From the NCBI GenBank assembly GCA_001939145.1, contig LSRX01000427.1, positions 237,966-301,965 of the forward strand: a stretch of DNA of 64,000 bases, given 5' to 3'. How positions within the stretch are numbered: the stretch's first letter is position 1; each line of letters opens with the position of its first letter. This DNA comes from Symbiodinium microadriaticum (lineage: Eukaryota > Sar > Dinophyceae > Suessiales > Symbiodiniaceae). A program made the position numbers and the translations under genes. Below, piece after piece: positions 24,622-36,599 of the stretch. The notes below the pieces were generated by a model that was given only the letters and a program-made list of their open reading frames with translations, had not been told where the DNA came from and did not search any database.

Positions 24622-26884
24622 NTATGTATGTATGTATGTATGTGTGTATGTATGTGTGTGTGTGTATACATCTATCTATCTATCTGCCGGAAAAACTGGG
24701 AGAGCCACAAGTTGGCGGTGCGCCCAAGTGCACACAAAACGGCAGGGCTGTGGCCCACTACGAAATACCCAGCGCCTCACCTGTGGGCGCTCCCACAAGA
24801 GGAGGTGGGCGCCCATTTTTCAGCAGGACACCCAGCGGAGGTACCCCGGTTGAAAGGGCGGAAGCGGGATGTGGTCGCGAACCCAAAAGCTTGTCGGGGC
24901 AGCCACTGAGAAAAACACATGCAACCTATACTCTCCATCTCTCCATTGTTGCGATCCGTGGCACCCAAAGTATTCTCTGCGGTCCCACTTCTAGACTGTA
25001 GACCGGGACACCAAAAGCAGACAACTTTCGCAAGAGCCAACTGCCCCAAGGCATTCTTAATTACTCCCTTTCGTTGTCGGGAGGCGACGACGGCAGGCAA
25101 CAAGAGTATGTCCACATTCCACAAAAATGTTCGCCGTAGATTCGTCTTTCCAACGACCTTGGACGACCGTCCGTCCCAGGCTTTGAGCCCGTTGGTAGAA
25201 GGAGGTGGCTTATGGTTTGTACGCGACCACTCGGGCTTGCCGGGCCCGGGCCCCCCAAAAATTTCAAGACATTCTCCTTGCTGCAATCGTCGTGAAGGTT
25301 GGCCATTGGCGATAGCAGAAATGATGATGGTGCCTCGGTCGGGAAAAAGAATACCTGAGAAGGCCCCAGAGCAAGAAGCCCTGTGCTGTGCAGCCGTGCT
25401 GGCCATGGCTTTCGCACCCAGCCACCAGAATCTCAGTAGAGCGGGGTGGTCCGATTAGGAAACTGAACTCGCTGCCAGTTGCGCATTTTTTTGGCTAAAC
25501 CCCTCCTAACGAATGTGGTTGACATATTCAGATAAATTCAAACTCATCATCCAACTCCGTAAACTGGAAGCCTGCCCCGTAGGGCGGGACAGCGCGAAAT
25601 GCTTCCAATTCCCTCTCAGAAGATCTCCGGGTCCGGTCGCTGATTTCCAAAAGCCCTAGGCGATCATGCCGGCTCAAACTTCATTGAATCCCCATCTGAG
25701 ATTCCACTTGTTGATGGTCCACGAGATCGTGGGCATATTCCGGAGGAGAGGGCAACAGCTGTGAGGCGGCAAAGACGATTGAGGCACTTTGAAGAGGAGG
25801 GCCCGGGCCGATTTCCCAAAACGTAAAAGTCACGAAAGAGTCCACCACAAAAAAACGCTACGGCCGTGCTCTGGGGGATTCCTGGCGGATCCGAATCTGA
25901 GTCAAACATGCCGTGACCTCCAGGATGTTCTTGTCTATCCGCTTGTAGGACAGCACGTCCTTCCACAGCCACCGAAAAGCCGGAGAGGGTCCGGGGCCGT
26001 GGCCCACAACATCTTCCTGAGGCGCAGCCACCGAAGGTGTTGCGGCTCCTGGTTGGTGTCCATTGACCCCACGCGTTTTACGGCGTTCGCCCCTATGGGC
26101 TCGGAAAAGAACACATCCTTGTGCTCGGGGTCAGCGACCGGGAATATCACCTGCTGATGTCCCTCACACTCTGGCTTGTGAAGGACCGCGCGCAAGGAAG
26201 ATCCATTCTTCGTGGTCGCCTCCATGCAGGTAAGAGCAAAGTCGAAAAGGACGTCGAGAACCATCCTCCTCAGTAGAGGGTTTATATGGATGTCGGAGTC
26301 GTAGGGGCTCCCCAAGAAGGCAAAATGGCCTCTGCGCAGATCGAGAAAAGCCTCCTTTTTGTGGGTGAGACGGCATCATCCCGCCGAAGGTTGGCATATC
26401 CCTTGAGGATGCTGTCATCACGACGAAGTTGGCGCGGTTCTTCAAGATTCTTGGGCCCACTGGCCCCATTCCTTTCCCCGACGGGAGAATGTCCTCCAGT
26501 GGCGCCACAGCACTCGAATTTGCGGAGCCACTCAGGCTCCTCTCTGCTGCCTGAATTTGTCCGTGTGGAAATCCACGTCTGGCCCATGCTCGCTCTGCCG
26601 ACACCCTGGCATTAGGTGCTCATCCGAGAGCGCGAGGAACGAGACGGTTCCGGCATTATCGGACAAATTGTCCAGAACCGTTCCCTGCCTGGCGTGGCTC
26701 GTGTCGTAGGCGGTGAACTCCACAAGCATAAACGAGGCCCATGCATCGAGATCACCAGAGGCCGCGACCAACGGCCCCGGCATCTCTACAGACTCTACGG
26801 ATTGAGCTGGGACTCGAGGCCAAAATATGATTTCGGGACAGCCACTGCGAAAAACACACACGCACACACACACACACACACACC

Positions 26885-26921
<37 letters not shown>

Positions 26922-26925
26922 CCAA
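24622..26925. repeat. Large tandem duplication, copy 2 (full length)
   Basis: The copy holds TATG repeats, the shared block of about 1 kb, a unique segment at about 25669-26694, the block shared with 24229-24400, and a terminal CA run at 26856-26920. A short element around CGGGACAGCCACTGCGAAAA appears four times across the two copies (about 23462, 24377, 24896, 26833), each next to CA-rich sequence. Confidence 0.9.
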
Positions 26926-27155
26926 CTTTCCACTGCATTGGATCCGTGGCACTGAGGAAAATATTTCTGGGGATATTGCTTTGTTTATATATTATAAAGA
27001 TATATGATTACCCATTTGTGTTTACATGCTTTCTGTACGAAAGAAGTCTTAAATCGTTCCAAAACGGAAACTTAAGAGACAATCCACAAGATACGCAAAA
27101 CCTTGCGCGTGGAAAACCAGGGGCCTCACAGCGTTCCTTTCTGAATATATACACC

Positions 27156-27387
27156 TGTATGTATGTATGTATGTATGCATGTATACACGCATGTGTGTAT
27201 GTGCATATGTTTGTATATGTATGTGTGTAAGTAGTATGTATGTATGTATGTATGTATGTATGTACGTAGGTACGTAGGTATGTATGTATGTATGTATAAA
27301 TATGTGTGTATGTATGTATGTACGTACGTATGTATGTATGTAAAAATATGTGTGTATGTATGTACGTAGGTATGTATGTATGTAAAA

Positions 27388-27418
<31 letters not shown>

Positions 27419-27632
27419 TCTATGTATCTATGTATGCATGCATGCATGTATGTAGGTGTGTGTATGTAAGTATGTATGTGTATATGTATATACATATATT
27501 TATGTGTGTGTGTATGTATGTGAGTATGTATGTATGTATGTATGCATGCATGCATGCATGTATGTATGTGTGTATGTGTGAATGAATGTATGTATGTATG
27601 TATGTATGTATGTATGTATGTGCATGCGTCTA
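27156..27632. repeat. TATG tetranucleotide satellite, about 480 bp
   Basis: Almost uninterrupted TATG with TGTG, TACG, CATG and AAAATATG variants. The minus-strand frame of 205 codons through it encodes only His-Thr-Tyr-Ile repeats and is an artefact of the repeat. Confidence 0.95.
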
Positions 27633-27639
27633 TATGCAC

Positions 27640-28720
27640 ATGTGTTTTTACTTTTTGCACACGCAAATTAGGGACATTTAGTGACTTGCAGCGTGGCCCT
27701 GTTCAGCAATCATCAATCCTACTCAATCTTCGTCGTGGTGCTTATGGCATGCTTGTCCTTTTCCCAGACCGCAACCGTGGACAGGCGTATTACTGAAGTA
27801 CTGCTTGTCTCTGGCGAGGCATTGGATCCTCTTTGACTCTTCAGGGTTCTCAAGTGCCGGCGACAGGCACCTCCGTCTTCAGCAGGTCTTGCCCTTGGGA
27901 AAGCACCTCAGGCCCCGATCTCCTGTGACACCTCTTGCCGAAACCCAACTCCACAGCTCTCTAAGCCCAGGTATGGTGTGTCGACTCAAGGCTGGATCAG
28001 CCAGTGATAAAAGCTAGTGCGGAGGGACAGCTGCCTGCTCTAAGTCAACGTCCTCGTCATCGTCCACATGGATGCCCGCAGCTCGTAGCTTCTCCCGAGC
28101 CGCCTAAGCGACACTCTGGACTCTGCAGCCCAACCACTCCCACACGCTCGACACAAGTGTCAGCAGGGGCCTCGCTGTAGAGCAGCTGGATGCACTGTTC
28201 CTTCGCTTTTCCTTTGCATCCGGGTCATGCCATGCCGCATCCCGCCAACAGCTGTCCCGCAACAACACGACATGTTAAGTCAATTGGGGGGCCTGTGCTC
28301 TGCCACTGCCTTTTTTTTTCAAGAGCAGGACGATCCGAAGTGCCCACAGGGTACCGTTCTCTCTGACGCGCAGGCCGAGAACTTCATCGGCTGGCCAACT
28401 GAAGCCAAGCGGCACAGGCAAGAAAGCACCTCCCTCGCTGCAACAAGCCGTCTCGCTGGACGTGCTACAAACTGGGAGCGCGCTGCAAGAATATCGTTGT
28501 TGCCAGCATCGGTCTCTGGACAAGGGGCATCGCTTTCAGGGTTCCCTGTCGTTTTGCAGGACTTGAAGCGTCACACACGACTCGCAAAAGCCTCACATGT
28601 GGCACTCGTGCCACATTGCACATTCACAAAGTCTCACGAATGGTTTCCTGATCGATGTTTTGGGCATCTAGGGTGTCGTTTTTGACCATCTTCAATTTGC
28701 AGGTACAAGCAACATTACGA
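27640..28720. other. No firm gene
   Basis: A plus frame (28227-28685, with VLSDAQAENFIGWPTEAK) and an overlapping minus frame (GFSWPADEVLGLRVRENGTL) are both weakly protein-like, so neither can be preferred. Nothing else is seen. Confidence 0.35.
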
Positions 28721-28724
28721 GAAG

Positions 28725-28850
28725 TAGTAGTAGTCGTCCTCGTAGTAATCGTCATTCATAGTGGTGGTAGTGGTACTAGAAGTAGTAGTAGACGTAGTAG
28801 TTAATAGTCGTCGTGGTGTTGGTGGTGGTAATCGTAGTAGCAGTGGTAGC

Positions 28851-28892
<42 letters not shown>

Positions 28893-29275
28893 AGTAGTAG
28901 TCGTCGTCGTCGTAGCAGTAGCAGCAGTAGTAGCAGTAGCAGTAGCCGTAGCAGTAGCAGCAGCAGCAGCAGCAGGAGGAGTAGTAGTAGTCGTGGTGGT
29001 GGTGGTGGTGGTGGTGGTGGTAGTAGTAGTAGTAGTAGCAGCAGCAGCAGTAGTAGTAGTAGTAGTGGTAGTGGTAGTCGTTGTCGTCGTCGTCGTAGCA
29101 GTGGTAGAAGTAGTAGGAGTAGTAGTAATAGTAGTGGTGGTAGTAGTAGTAGTAGTAGTAGTAATAATAGTAATAATAGTAGTAGTAGTAGTAGTAGTAG
29201 CAGTGGAAGTGGTGGTGGTGGTGGTGGTGGTGGTGGTGGTGTTGTGGTCAGTAGTATAGTATATAGTAGTAGTAA

Positions 29276-29344
<69 letters not shown>

Positions 29345-29395
29345 GTGGAGTAGCAGTTGCGGTTGCGGTGGCAGCAGCAGTGACTCAGGATAGGC
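28725..29395. repeat. Interrupted trinucleotide block (GTA/GTG/GCA/GTC)
   Basis: About 670 bp of trinucleotides dominated by AGT with blocks of GGT, CGT and AGC. Frames through it encode poly-Ser, poly-Val or poly-Tyr and are not credible genes. The last 80 bp is a nearly pure AGT run. Confidence 0.95.
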
Positions 29396-29399
29396 CTGA

Positions 29400-30980
29400 A
29401 GTCCAAACCGCCAGGTGGCTGCAAGTCATTGCTCACTATAAGTCACAGTTACAGCTACCCTTTCGCGCTGGGGTGCTGAACACACCCATTTTCAGGACAG
29501 GAGGCGAAGGCGAGCCGCGTTTGCGCTGTAGATTTGCGAACTGATGTCCTGGAACGACAGGTAAAGACAGGCCTTTCAACACCGCAGCTTCGCAGGTCGG
29601 GAATGTTGGATCTGGACGAAATTGCTGGGCAACTAGTTGGGCTACACGGGGCAGCGCACTGGCACGTGTCGCTGTATGCAATCTCGTGGTCCGCCAAGTT
29701 CGAGATGTTGAAGGAAGCCAGGCAGTTTCGCAGCAATTCCTAGGGCGGGGGTGCAGCGGAAGTGTACGAAACCGAGTCATGCCCTCGAACTTGTGATTTG
29801 TCGTGTGTCAGTGTGTCCTTTCGCGAATCAGGAACCATCTCGCTACCCAGTTGCTGGATCGGTCTCCGCATCCCGAACCTGTGTGCTGGTAGTGAAGGCT
29901 CCAGCCATGGCATAAGAAAATGCCCGGAGCCCGGGCAAAGCTGTTCGGCTAATACGCGTTTCGAAGGTTCCAAAGATTCTGCACGTTCAGATGAGTTGTT
30001 GAGTCTCAACTGCTTGTGGTGGTTTCAAGGGGCCTCAAGATGCCCAAACAGCCGGCAGGGTTTCCGAGAGATCATCTGCCCCGAAAGTGCAGCCCATGTT
30101 CTACTGAACCACATGCTTTCCCAGACAAAGGAGTTCTCGTGCAGGCCCGGTTCACACCCTCACTCAGCTGCTCCGAAGTATTGGCAATTCTGTCCCCGTT
30201 CCCTCTGCCCGCTTCACCTTCGCCCGGCTCCAGGCGAGCAGCTTTGAAGCAACACCTCGGTGAACAGAAGGACACCAGCCAAGACATGCACGGATGCAGT
30301 GGAGGGAACTCGTTGATCTGCCGAGAGTCCGTTCCTTTCCATCTGCATCAAGATCTGCAGGGGCTGGAAGCACACAGACAAGAAGGTGAGGTCATGGAGT
30401 CATGCTACCTGTATGTCACGTTGCTGCATGCACCCGGCATTCGAAAGCACTGCATGGATAGACGGCTGGGCGCGTGGATGGCAGGAGGGACGAGTGTCTG
30501 TCAGTATGTCTCGGGGTGTTACCTGCACATTACTCGCTATATGTCCTTAAACGATTTGAACCTGGGCGAGGGTGTCCACCAGGAATCATTAGGGGAGGCA
30601 GCCCGGTCGGCAACACCAATCGGACAGATCAGGGTCCTGGTCTTCATATAGGAACTGCCAAAGTTTTGTCGGAGATCTTGCAGTTTCCTGAAGACCTAAA
30701 GCTTGTACTTCAAGATGCCGGTCCTAACAGGTCCTCCATGGAGCATTATTGCTCGTTACCTTACTACTTGGACAAAGTACAAAGCCGCACGTACATGTGG
30801 CGGCTGTCTGCATAGCGACCCCAGAGAAAGACATGTCGAATGCGGCCAGTTTCAGAAACTGTACTTTGCCGATCTTAGCCGCACAAGGATTGTCAAGAAG
30901 CCACATCACCGATCCAATATTGAGCGTAGATGTAGCACTTCAGAACTTGGCGCTTCCATGCAGCATTGTCTGGAACCGCA
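29400..30980. other. No firm gene
   Basis: Open frames on both strands. The plus stretch near 29610-29740 (MLDLDEIAGQLVGLHGAAHW) is the most protein-like but has no known motif. Confidence 0.3.
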
Positions 30981-30981
30981 A

Positions 30982-31105
30982 GCCCACCCACCCACNNNNN
31001 NNNNNNNNNNNNNNNNNNNNNNNNNNNNNNNNNNNNNNNNNNNNNNNNNNNNNNNNCCACCCACCCACCCACACAAAACAAACAGACACACACACACACA
31101 CACGC
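30982..31105. repeat. CCCA repeat interrupted by a 61-base assembly gap, then CA run
   Basis: CCCACCCACCCAC is followed by 61 Ns (30996-31056), then CCACCCACCCACCCACA and a CA run. The gap is flanked by the same simple repeat on both sides, so its true length is uncertain. Confidence 0.95.
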
Positions 31106-34100
31106 TGCGAACACCTTGCAAGGCCGAACATGAGCAATATCATGACAGTACAACAGACGTGTTAGTATAGTGACAAAACCTTTGTGACAACCCACGTTGG
31201 AAGGCCGAATCAAAACACAAAGCAGGAAGCCTGACCTGCAACCGCATTTTCGATGCATTTTCGTTTTTCTTCGTGGGAGCTGCTGCATTTCACAATCACA
31301 CCCCCCAACTCGTGGTTCACATGGAAAACAACGTCAGCGCGATATTGGTTCTCTGCCGTGACAAAATCATCTCCACCCCTTTTTGCACACTCATCTATCG
31401 CGGTCGCATTTATGCTAGTGGGAGGCTCGTGGTTGCGAAGCTTGCCCCGGATTTCAATGCTTCCAACTACCAGGGTTCGTCATCGAGACACGAAGCTGCC
31501 GTATGCCTGTCTCTGTCTGGCTGCCTCGCTGCCCAGCATGTGAACACACAGACACAAGGCGTGCCGGGGCATGCGAAACTCCGGGAATAGAGCGACACCA
31601 GTACGGAACGCGACGAGATCCTCAGAAAAGGAAGCCAGGCAGCGCACGCCGCGAAATTGTCTTTTCGAGATCCGGCAAAGTCATTGGTGAGCGTTGGGAT
31701 GAATGGGGAAACGCATGGGTCAGCAACCAGCCAATAAGGAGGCTTGCCAGTACTTGCATCACCAGTTCTGGCACCGCGATCGGGGCTGTGGTGGGAACGA
31801 TTTTTTCCGGACTTGGTTCCATCATGCGGGTTCATGCCGTGACTCCAAGGTTGCAGACGATGTGCCAAGCAGCTAGATGAATGCTTCTCGCGGCAAGGAA
31901 AATCAATGTGGGTGTTGGGATAAATGGCTTTTCGCCTTGCTGTACCATCTCTGGAACACGGGCGTCAAAAGTCTGGGAATTGTCCGGGGTAGTTGTGCTT
32001 GCACTACCTTTCTGACGCTGGCGTGTCATTCTGGGTTGGAGATGATTCTTACGGGACGCTGAAGGATCGTTCAGTGAACCCCAGTCGAGTTCTGAGTTCC
32101 CAAGCATGACCATAGATCGCTTTTGTGGGCTTCCCTACTATTCCGGGCATGCTCAGCCTGTATTAGCTCGTGCGCACGTCCTCCCCGTTTCACGACGGCC
32201 CGGCCTTTTCTATGGGGATGTCAGGGGTATCGGCATCGCAAATAACTTTCTCCGAGGTCTGGAAACATTGACATCCTCTGGCCTGTGTGGGCAAACACTT
32301 GGCACCTCAATTCATAACGAACGGTCAACCCCACCCGCCCAGCCATCCACCTAGCCGCCCCCCACCGGCCCCGCACTCCAAGCATGCACACATGCAAGGA
32401 AATATCATGAAATAACCTGGTGTTACTGATCAGCCACACATGGCCAGGACGGGACCCTGCAGAGCTCTGCCAAAAACATCCAATCCAATCTTAATGCAGG
32501 CCTGCTTGGAGGCTTGCGACTGGCCGTCTTTCTGCGCAGCCAATGTCAGCATGGGGAGCATCGTGAGCAGTTGCTCCTGGCCCTGCCTGTGGAGGGGGGC
32601 AGGAAGCGGGGAGGGAGGGAAGGGATCCATTGCCTCAGTAGAGCTTGACCGGCTTCCGTGTTAAGCCTCGGAGCCGCTGCAAAGACGACATTGAAGATAT
32701 CCTGTCAAGAGCCACACTGTGCAGCTCGGAAGCAGTTCCGGGCCGGATCTCAAGACAGTTTCCAGGGGTACTTTCCTTGGCTCTGCAAAGCAAAGAGGCA
32801 AGTCGAGACGGCTATCAACATGAAAGGTTGAAACGCTCGACGGAAGCCCGACAATTAATCCCTGGCCCCTACCAAGCCTAGAACCTAGACTCTAGACTGT
32901 CGTCAGATTGTCGCCGTAGATGTCACCAAGAACCCGAAACGATCTCAAAGCATGCCTGCCGAGTCTCGCGATTTTGTTCGATTCAACTCCCATCGCTTCC
33001 AGCTGTTTCTTCGTGTAGCTGCCTCCACTGTTGCAACTCGCTCAACATATTGCTGTCCAAATGTCGCACATGCTACAAACACACTTCACCTCCATGCCAG
33101 CACCTCCAAATGCCAAGCATTGACAAACCGGGGAGACTTGACAAGACGGCCGAGTCGGATAGCTCATGCTAACAGAAGAAGAGCTGTTCTAGCAGATTCT
33201 CGCACCGGTCAGGCCTAGCTTGTCATGAAGGTCGACCAGGACTCGAGGACCCCTTCCACGAAAGTCCGAGAGCAAGGAGGAGCCGTAGTTGAGAAACTCG
33301 CGTGTGTCAAAGGCAGTGCTCCTTGGCTGCTTGCAGAAACTCGACTGCTTATGTCGATGATTCCACTCATTCAACCCCACCCGGTCACATCGCCATAGAA
33401 CTTGCGAGGTGAAGGAGCTCTGACTTGCCTCCGCCGTTTTCTGCAACCTCGCTGGCCTTCCATGCTTACGAAGTTGAGATGGCGACGAACTCTGAACTGC
33501 TTCAGCAAGTATCAGATTTCGGCTGCAACTTCGAACAGTGCGGATCAGACCGGTACGGGCAGAAGTTACAGAGACAATAAACGGACAACATTCAATGCAA
33601 CAACACTCTTCGTAGGCGAAGAATCCACAACCGTCAAGCTTCCATCTCCCCAACCGCCTCCCAGGGCAGTGGGTTGAGCCAGGTTCCAACAGATGGGAGA
33701 GTGGCCCAAGCATTTTCAGACTGCGCCTCGGAGACGTGTCGCTTGGCAAGGCTAGGAGGAAAAGCACTAGTGGTCAGGTCCACGTCAGATCTAAGTACAA
33801 CAAGAAGGCTATTGCCGACTCGTTGGCGCTAGATATTCGATCAGACAACTGCCGACGCTGCAATGGCAAATGTCTATTCGGCTCGCAGCGACTCCATAGC
33901 AGAATTCTTGCGGCCTTATGCGGTAGAGCACCCATGGCTATCCGTGCGTCCCTCATTTGTGTGCTATTGCCTCGAACGCAGCTGCTTGCGCAGCGATCGC
34001 CGCGGCCAGATGTTCCTCTAGAGGACAAACTGGCTGCAAAGGGTGTCGGGTCGACCGTTTGGAGCTGTGCACTGTGCCAGTTAGAGCCTTTGAGCAGAGA

Positions 34101-35080
34101 TATACAGTCCAGCACACGGCCGCACAACCCCAAATAGAACTGCTTCAAAAGGAGATGCTGGCCCGTGCTCTCGCACGTGCACTTGTGCTACAAGAAAAGA
34201 CCGCAGACAATCCAGACCCGTGTCGCAAAATGTCGTAGCGTGCTTCGTCCAAAAACTGAATCCGCCGTTCGCGCTGTCCAGTTCCCTGATGTTCCAGTCG
34301 GGTCGCCGCATAGCAGGGGATGAAGTGAGGTCGGGCAACATGTTCTGCTACGCTTCCTTGGTGGCGTTGTGCAGAAGACGACGCCAAAGCAAGAACCAGG
34401 GAGGTACTTCAATTATCTTCCACAGCAGGGAGCTGTTGCCCCAAGCCCGTCTGGAGAACCTCTTCGACGTTCCAAAGCTTTCCCCATCAACTGTCTGGAA
34501 GAACTTTGCCGATTGCCCGGACTTGGCTTCGCACCCTTGCTTTCACGCCTCCTCTCCAATTCCAACTGAAACCGACCCAAGCTTCCGGACTGTCCCTCGC
34601 GCCCCAGTGCCGCCACCTCCATCCCAGCAATCCTGAGTTCAATTAGTTCAATTTAATATCTCTTGTAGATTGTATGCTTGCACTTGCCGCACAAATCAGT
34701 GTCTACGAGTAGAAAGAGTCACCAAAGTTCGAGCAAGCACGTTCCCCCGAGTCCTCCTGAACATCTGCTACTCCCCCCGTCAACCAGCACCGCCCAGTCC
34801 AGGGACATCATGTGCAGCGACTTGCTTGTGGTGGGGTCCAGTATGACCGCGGTACAGACATGCCTTGCATTGGGGCACAATGTTCCACGTAGCTCTAGCA
34901 AGATCTACAACAGATGCGCGACAAGGCAAGCTAACAAACTATCGAACATTGATTGACCTGCACGAGCAACTAGGGAGCCCCGGTGCTTCCCCCACACTTG
35001 AGAAGTGCTGGCAAGGCTGCCTATAATCATGAGCCTGCATGGCCTTTTGCAGCGGTGAGAAGGCAGTGGATAGAACGGTG
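31106..35080. other. No firm gene
   Basis: About 4 kb with scattered weakly protein-like stretches, for example minus 31825-31630 (APIAVPELVMQVLASLLIGW), minus 33300-33190 (AFDTREFLNYGSSLLSDFRG) and plus 34130-34230 (IELLQKEMLARALARALVLQ). None can be joined into a gene or assigned to a family. Confidence 0.35.
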
Positions 35081-35081
35081 C

Positions 35082-36570
35082 TCACCTAGGGTCATGCAGA
35101 GTTGTATTACATGTTTTGAGATTTTTGGGTAGCACACATGGCAACCCAGCCATGCACCCGAGCTTCATGTCTGCCTCATTATCGACCAACTGCAAGACTG
35201 CTTCCTTCGTGCATGCCCAAGCCGCCTTTCTATTGTTATCGTTCGGATCTTTGGGGTTGGCAGGCAAGCAGGCCACCACATCCTTGTCAGCAGAACAAGC
35301 AACTCATTGACAATATGCATATAGCTTCGCGCGACCGACTCTCCAGTTCATACTTGTACTACTCCATGTGTCCCCGTGCGTCTTGCCCAGTGAATTAATC
35401 CCGCTGCTGTCTATGGGTGGGCCAAGCCTTTTCATTCTATGAAATGGGGGCCTGGGGCATCTCTATGAATCAGGTGGCGTGGCAATCTACAAGGTGCAAC
35501 CTGTGGCTCTATCAAGCGGTTGAACCGGAGGCATCAGTTTGCCCTCAAGCACGACTCACGACCCCGTCATTACACGAGACCCGGCAATCCCAAGCAGGTT
35601 GCACCGGCAACCAACCTCACTTCTGCAGTCAGCACTCCTGCGGACACCGTGGCATCACAAGTGGCCAATTAGCCCCGCCACCCCAAGACCGGCGAGGAAC
35701 AAAGAACAACAAGTAAGCCATGATGCTAAATTTGCACGAACCCGCCAAGACTCCATCTTGTTGATGAATCGCGCCATGCGTGGAACTAGCCTCTGAAAGG
35801 CCGCCGCGAAAGCTGCATCGCCCAAACGCGGGGTCCCCCAGGTCACACACCTTGCATTGGGACACGTTGTTATGAGCTTGTGTCTGCGTCGGTTCTTCGC
35901 TGAGCCCACGTAGCTCAGTAGCTCCAACCCTGTTGACCTTTCAATTTGCTTTCGTTGCTCTCCAGTCCAGTCGTGGCCAGGAGCCAAGCTTCCCAACCGT
36001 AGTTGTGCGCAAAGTCGTAGGCACACCTCAGTCACAGGGCACCCTAATGCACAGTGTCCTGAGACGCGTTGAAGCTGCAGTTGACAGTTACCTCTGATAG
36101 TCTTATCAAGATTATCAAGCACGACCGACTTGTCCTGTCCTTTTCAAGAGGTGTTGAACTGGAGCTTAGCTGCAGCATGGCCAGCGCACCACCGAGACTG
36201 TGCCCCGTGACGCGCAACAGGAGGGAAGCTCGTTGGGTCAGGCCATGTTCCTTTGGCAAGACGTCGAAGCTTCCAAGTCCGCACGCACTCCAATGCCACA
36301 GCAACTGGGCGCATGACAAATGCACCCTGAAAGCTTGGCATGTATACTGTATACCAGCAAAAAGCAACTGAGCTGCTTTCAAGCAGTCGCGGATCTTGTC
36401 CAGCAGCACCGTTCGAAGACTAAGATAGGCTTTCTGACAGGCAGAGCAACGACTCGACCACACACAACTCGAATGACGCGAAAAAAGCAAACCCCCGAGC
36501 CTGGAAGCCTTGGTGGACCATGCCAGCCTCTCCGAGACTCTCGTGATCAGCATCATAACAACCGTCAGTA
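35082..36570 (-). CDS. Class 3 lipase-like alpha/beta hydrolase (partial, intron-containing)
   Basis: The family's landmarks occur in the right order on the minus strand. They are VHQGFQ (about 36518-36501), KAYLSLRTVLLDKIRDCLK (36433-36377), the nucleophile elbow VTGHSLGGALAMLQL (Ser codon 36199-36197), VTWGTPRLGDAAF (about 35845-35807), then RFINKM joined to DVVACLP (exon end 35754, next exon from 35282). These match H-x-GF, GHSLGGA, the GsPRvGd motif and the R-v-N-x-x-D-x-V-P strand of lipase_3 enzymes, which cleave acyl esters of glycerolipids. The catalytic Ser, the expected Asp (in GTPRLGD or KMDVV) and surroundings are present; the final His is not identified. Introns fit GC-AG (36500-36434) and GA-AG (35753-35283). 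The 5' end, with the usual FRGT motif, and one or more small exons at 36.16-35.86 kb are unresolved. It could be a live gene or a recent pseudogene. Confidence 0.78.
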
Positions 36571-36599
36571 GGAACTCTTGCACTGTTAGGTGCTAAGCT

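Noticed and set aside
28761..29393. Poly-Ser and poly-Val ORFs
   Set aside because: Trinucleotide repeat translated in frame; not a gene.
31503..31880. Plus-strand ORF with GTAIGAVVGTIFSGLGSI membrane-like segment
   Set aside because: An equally protein-like frame lies on the opposite strand, and there is no start, splice or family support.
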